The notes below the pieces were generated by a model. It did not search any database. It was not told the DNA's origin and saw only the letters and a list, made by a program, of their open reading frames with translations. From positions 248,001 to 312,000 of the forward strand of contig PYIZ01000048.1 in NCBI GenBank assembly GCA_003635265.1: DNA of 64,000 nucleotides, written 5' to 3'. Source of the stretch: Candidatus Poribacteria bacterium. GTDB lineage: Bacteria; Poribacteria; WGA-4E; PCPOR2b. The position numbers and the translations under genes were made by a program. Of this stretch, positions 60,886-64,000 are shown piece after piece (the first letter of the stretch is position 1; every line of letters starts with the position of its first letter).

Positions 60886-62967
60886 TTACCGGCCTCCTCT
60901 GCCACCACCGCCGCCGGCGTTCCGCTGCATCCGTCTCATTGTCGAAGCCGGATTTCCCATCATACGTCTGAATCGCTCCATGTCCCCGCCGCCTCTACGC
61001 TCGAAGCCACCCACGGCGACGGCTTGCCCTTCGTCCAAGCCAGAGATGATCTCTGTCCTGTCGAAACTGCTCACGCCAGCCTCAATAGGTTGCGGGCGCC
61101 CCGGCTGACCATCTGTACCAATGACACGGACCATTTTTCGATTCCCGAAAGATAGAATCGCCTCATTTGGGAGAACCAATATATTTCGCTTGTTCGTGGC
61201 GGCGATCTCAACGGTCGCATTCATCCCCGGCTTCAAGAACGGCGTATCTGTATCTTCCGACGGGCTCTCCTCACCTTCCCAATCTCCCGCTCCTGGCCCT
61301 CCTTGACCGCCGAAGAAGTTATCTGCCATCGCCATCCACGGATCGGGTGATTCTGGGGGCGCAGCAGCCATTGAATTTTCGTCAGAGGTTCCAGCGTCCT
61401 CTGATGCTGTCGTTTCCTCCTGTCGCTGCTGCCGCATCTGTCGAAAGCGTTCTCGCTGCTCCGGCGTGAATTCACCACCGCCCTCGCCGCCACCGCGACG
61501 AAAACCACCGTCGCCACCACGATTTGAAAATGCACCGCCTCTTCCCCAACGTCCTCGTCCCCTTGGACGCGGATTCGTGATTTCAGTGATAACTTTGAAT
61601 GTCGTTACGTTTTGAACAACCTGTCCTTGCGGTGCTATACGAAGCACCTCTCCTGGCAGTGGCTGATCCGGGTAGGCTTCGACGGTGATGGTCACGGATT
61701 GCCCGACCTTCACCTTACCGATATCGGTTTCGTCAACCTCCGTTGCCACATACACCTTTTCGAGGTCTGCCATTGTTACCAACACCTGACCTTCGGACGA
61801 GACAGAGCCGCCCCTACCTCCGCCGCCGCTAAAGCTGGAGACAATTACCTGCCCTTCCTCCACTCTTTTTTCGAGAATTGTCCCGGAGATGGGAGCACGG
61901 ATAACCGTATCTTCATAGCTTTCTTGTGCAAGTTTCAAGGCACTCTGACTACGCATGAGTTGTGCTGTGGAACTTTCAAGGTCCTTTTCCTTCAGGTCAA
62001 TCTGCTTCTCATTAGCAAGTGCCAACTTCAAAGCATCTTTAGCTTGTGTGACACGATGTTGTTGAATCTTTATCTCTAGTTTGCGATACTTCTCTTTTTC
62101 GATCTGTTCGTTCGCTGCATCAATGGCGTACGCTGCTCTCCTAGTTTCCGCCTTCGAGAGCTCTAATTCCTCTGGGCTTGCCGGTTGTTTAACTAGCTCT
62201 AACTGCTGTAAAGCCGAGTCATATTGGGCTTTTGCCGATTCATGCTGCGTTGCAGCAGCGTCGAGATCCGATTTTGAGATGAATTGTTTGTCGAAAAGTT
62301 GCTGTTTTCGGTCATACTCTTTTTTCGCAAGATCACGGTTGGCTTTTGCTTGGTTCACACTTGCTTCTGCACGCTTTTTATCTTCTTCTCGTACCGTATC
62401 AGATGTCAGGAGTTGGTATCGCAACTTCGCCATCTCGTGGCTATTTTTCGCATCATTTAACTGGCGTAGATTCGTTATTTCTTCTATCCGTATCTGTTCT
62501 TTGAGCTGCTCCAACTGTTTTTCTGCCTCAGCCAGCTTTTCTCGCGCTTGTTGAATCTGGATTGCTGTTTGCTCCTTTTGCAATACGATATTAATCTCTG
62601 ATTGGTCAAGGCGTGCTTGAGAAGCGTTAAAGTCCGCCTTTGCTTGCTCCAGATCCGCTGCAACATAGGTGGTTTCGATACGCGCAATCACATCGTCCTG
62701 TTCGACATAATCCCCTTCTTCAACGGTGATTTCCAAAATTTTTCCGCTGGCTTTGGAGCTCACTTCGACGATGTTAAGCGGTTCAATGGTCCCGGTGGCG
62801 TCAATTGTCACCTCAATATTGCCCCGCTCAACCGTAGCGGTTCTGATCTCAGGTGCGCTGCTGGCATCCTCCTTGGTTGCCTTAGCAAATTGTCCACGCA
62901 GCAACAAGCCGCCGGATACGAGGATCACGACGGCAATCACTATGATAATGATCCATTTTTTCTGCAT
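60886..62967 (-). CDS. HlyD/MacA-type periplasmic adaptor with Gly/Arg-rich insert
   Basis: 693 residues, well above the usual 350-450. The N-terminal anchor WIIIIVIAVVILVSGGLLL is followed by a split lipoyl half, a long coiled coil (about residues 90-330, as in EEDKKRAEASVNQAKANRDLAKKEY split), the second lipoyl half at TVIRAPISGTILEKRVEEG, and a beta-barrel. From about 450 to 580 lies a low-complexity insert rich in Gly, Arg, Glu and Pro. The protein ends in GGGGGRGGR. The stop codon is three bases from the right end of the TnpB element. The ATG follows GAAGGGGGATAGCCG. It is the adaptor of the permease at 58240. Confidence 0.88.
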   Translation of the reverse strand: MQKKWIIIIVIAVVILVSGGLLLRGQFAKATKEDASSAPEIRTATVERGNIEVTIDATGTIEPLNIVEVSSKASGKILEITVEEGDYVEQDDVIARIETTYVAADLEQAKADFNASQARLDQSEINIVLQKEQTAIQIQQAREKLAEAEKQLEQLKEQIRIEEITNLRQLNDAKNSHEMAKLRYQLLTSDTVREEDKKRAEASVNQAKANRDLAKKEYDRKQQLFDKQFISKSDLDAAATQHESAKAQYDSALQQLELVKQPASPEELELSKAETRRAAYAIDAANEQIEKEKYRKLEIKIQQHRVTQAKDALKLALANEKQIDLKEKDLESSTAQLMRSQSALKLAQESYEDTVIRAPISGTILEKRVEEGQVIVSSFSGGGGRGGSVSSEGQVLVTMADLEKVYVATEVDETDIGKVKVGQSVTITVEAYPDQPLPGEVLRIAPQGQVVQNVTTFKVITEITNPRPRGRGRWGRGGAFSNRGGDGGFRRGGGEGGGEFTPEQRERFRQMRQQRQEETTASEDAGTSDENSMAAAPPESPDPWMAMADNFFGGQGGPGAGDWEGEESPSEDTDTPFLKPGMNATVEIAATNKRNILVLPNEAILSFGNRKMVRVIGTDGQPGRPQPIEAGVSSFDRTEIISGLDEGQAVAVGGFERRGGGDMERFRRMMGNPASTMRRMQRNAGGGGGRGGR

Positions 62968-63049
62968 CGGCTATCCCCCTTCGTTGGCGAGACAAAGAAC
63001 AAGAGGAGAATGGACGAATCCATCTCTCCCCTGTTTTGATGTGTATGAC

Positions 63050-63532
63050 TTAGCGGCCCCTGCCGCCGCCACCTCCTCTACCACCACCGCGATTCATCAT
63101 CTGCTGCATCCGTTCGGCTTGGAGTGTATCAAGTTTGGCTATCTGCTCTTCGGTTAAGACTGACTTCAAATCTGCCTTGAACTCGCTGCCAACCTTCCCG
63201 AAGGCTTCGCGTAGTCCGCCTCGATCCCCGGATTCACGAGCTTCTTTGAGGGTTTTCTGAAGACTATCGCGATGTTTTTGATAAACCGGACGGGCTTTGA
63301 TGAGTGTTTCATCATCGACCTTGACGGCAAATGTGAGGTCTGTCCACGAGTTGTCAATAATTGAGGTAGGATTAAAGGCGCGCATTCCGCCTCCACCACG
63401 TCTTTCGCCGCCGGCTCTATCGCGTCTTTCGCCGCGATCTGGGCGTTGGGCTTGGGTAACTTGATTGGTCAGGAAAACGGTAACTGCTGCCATTGCGAGA
63501 ATGGCGGTTAGAACGAACCATCTGCGTTTCAT
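63050..63532 (-). CDS. Spy/CpxP-like periplasmic protein with RG-rich segments
   Basis: 160 residues. The signal peptide ends at VTQAQ near residue 29. A Gly/Arg-rich stretch (DRAGGERRGGGGMRAF) is followed by a helical core with LTEEQIAKLDTLQAERMQQM near 130, the LTxxQ motif of Spy/CpxP-type envelope stress chaperones, and then a tail of RGGGRGGGGGRGR. The adaptor directly downstream has the same type of tail. The ATG follows GAAGGAGATTTTACC. Probably first gene of the adaptor-permease operon, sensing or buffering envelope stress (inference). Confidence 0.78.
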   Translation of the reverse strand: MKRRWFVLTAILAMAAVTVFLTNQVTQAQRPDRGERRDRAGGERRGGGGMRAFNPTSIIDNSWTDLTFAVKVDDETLIKARPVYQKHRDSLQKTLKEARESGDRGGLREAFGKVGSEFKADLKSVLTEEQIAKLDTLQAERMQQMMNRGGGRGGGGGRGR

Positions 63533-63802
63533 GGTAAAATCTCCTTCTTTCTTATCGAATGAATGTTGGAATAGTGCCGAACTACGGATATATTATCAAT
63601 AATATGTAGGTTTCGGCTGTCAATCTGTGTCTCTGCCCCTTTGGGCAGATGAGTTTGAATTAAGTTCGCAATTTTTTTAAGAAAAATGAATTGGGGTGCC
63701 ATCAATCCAGTCCGGTGAACGAGGAGGAAGGTAAGCGAGGGAGCGTGGAGGCGAGTGAAAATACACGCTCATACGCTTCCTCACATACTCACTACTTCTT
63801 GT
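63533..63802. other. Intergenic region with low-complexity purine/pyrimidine words
   Basis: 270 bases between the partial right-edge gene and the Spy-like gene. The right part (about 63715-63800) has repeated words of the GAGGAGGAAGG and CACGCTCATACGCTTCCTCAC type that resemble dispersed low-complexity repeats. No gene is supported. Confidence 0.45.
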
Positions 63803-64000
63803 TCAGGCTACGGGTCGCCAACGAATTGCTTGGACGCGTGGCATATACTGAAAGCCCTCCGGTGTCGCGGGACCTTCGCTACCCCAGTTGCGCTCCGATC
63901 GCTCACCGACGAGCGTCAGAATCATCCCCGGCTTGCCGTCCGCTAGATGAGGCGGTAGGACGCAGCTACCAGAGTAGCCCGGATACGAAGGTGTTGCGGT
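63803..64000 (-). CDS. Hypothetical protein, C-terminal 65 residues (gene cut by window edge)
   Basis: The minus-strand frame is open from the window end to a TGA at 63803-63805. The visible end includes GYSGSCVLPPHLADGKPG and ends QAIRWRPVA, with composition like a secreted or beta-rich protein. The GYS segment faintly recalls sialidase/BNR-type ends, but I cannot assign a family. The coding frame is supported by its freedom from stops and by balanced composition. It reads toward the Spy-like gene. Confidence 0.5.
   Translation of the reverse strand, partial: TATPSYPGYSGSCVLPPHLADGKPGMILTLVGERSERNWGSEGPATPEGFQYMPRVQAIRWRPVA

Noticed and set aside
63755-63946. A plus-strand gene reading HAHTLPHILTT at its start
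   Set aside because: It consists of low-complexity repeat words and overlaps the better supported end of a minus-strand gene entering from the right edge.
1-64000. CRISPR array, tRNA or rRNA genes
   Set aside because: No regularly spaced direct repeats, tRNA-like cloverleaf with a CCA or TTCGA-type arm, or rRNA segment was recognised in the gene gaps. A covariance-model scan would settle the tRNAs.

Overview
The window looks like a chromosomal segment of an uncultivated, Gram-negative-type bacterium, most like Candidatus Poribacteria (inference from content, not from a marker gene). The grounds are repeated phytanoyl-CoA-dioxygenase-like genes, several Gfo/Idh/MocA oxidoreductases and enolase-superfamily dehydratases, secreted LamG, Kelch, FG-GAP/ASPIC and DUF5916 proteins, and frequent TTG/GTG starts. 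No rRNA, tRNA or CRISPR array was seen.

Layout. 1-5.3 kb: the end of a DNA methyltransferase, pabB, a dehydrogenase, a UbiA-type prenyltransferase and a sugar isomerase-like protein. 5.4-16 kb: a long plus-strand housekeeping run, yggS-proC-yggT-[IleRS-like]-lspA-hyp-def-fmt-PASTA-rpe-TPR-TPR. The gene in the usual ileS slot has lost the HIGH and KMSKS signatures and looks like a pseudo-synthetase. 16-21.5 kb: a PhyH dioxygenase, the methionine-salvage genes mtnB-mtnD-mtnC, bioF and a CBS-pair protein. 22-26 kb: an oxidoreductase, a large permease-like membrane protein and an aldo/keto reductase. 26-32.3 kb: secreted proteins (three LamG, one TPR, one FG-GAP/ASPIC). 32.3-32.7 kb: a decayed IS605-type element. 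32.8-52.6 kb: a catabolic region with an isochorismatase-like hydrolase, three Gfo/Idh/MocA enzymes, a tandem pair of mandelate-racemase-family dehydratases with a gene relic between them, two PhyH dioxygenases, cupins, a beta-helix protein, a YjhG-type dehydratase and a DSD1-type PLP enzyme; recG and a divergent Nramp transporter sit inside it. 52.7-64 kb: mostly minus strand, with a chorismate-lyase-like gene, a Kelch protein, a DUF5916 outer-membrane protein, a TPR/PD40 lipoprotein, and a MacAB-like permease and adaptor pair split by a TnpB-only IS605 element.

How the genes work together. The catabolic region fits oxidation, dehydration and cleavage of sugars or sugar acids, with PhyH and cupin proteins as oxygenases or isomerases; the substrate cannot be read from sequence. 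The secreted proteins form a second theme. Three LamG proteins and the Kelch protein end in the same short T(T/L/V)WGxxK motif. Two secreted proteins start inside one recurring A/T-rich repeat that reads THYALR(I/F)TFH.

The strongest leads are the pseudo-IleRS, the shared C-terminal TWG motif, the two IS605 elements (one intact with TnpB, one internally deleted), the duplication scar between the two dehydratases, and three genes that seem to start at AUU/AUC codons.
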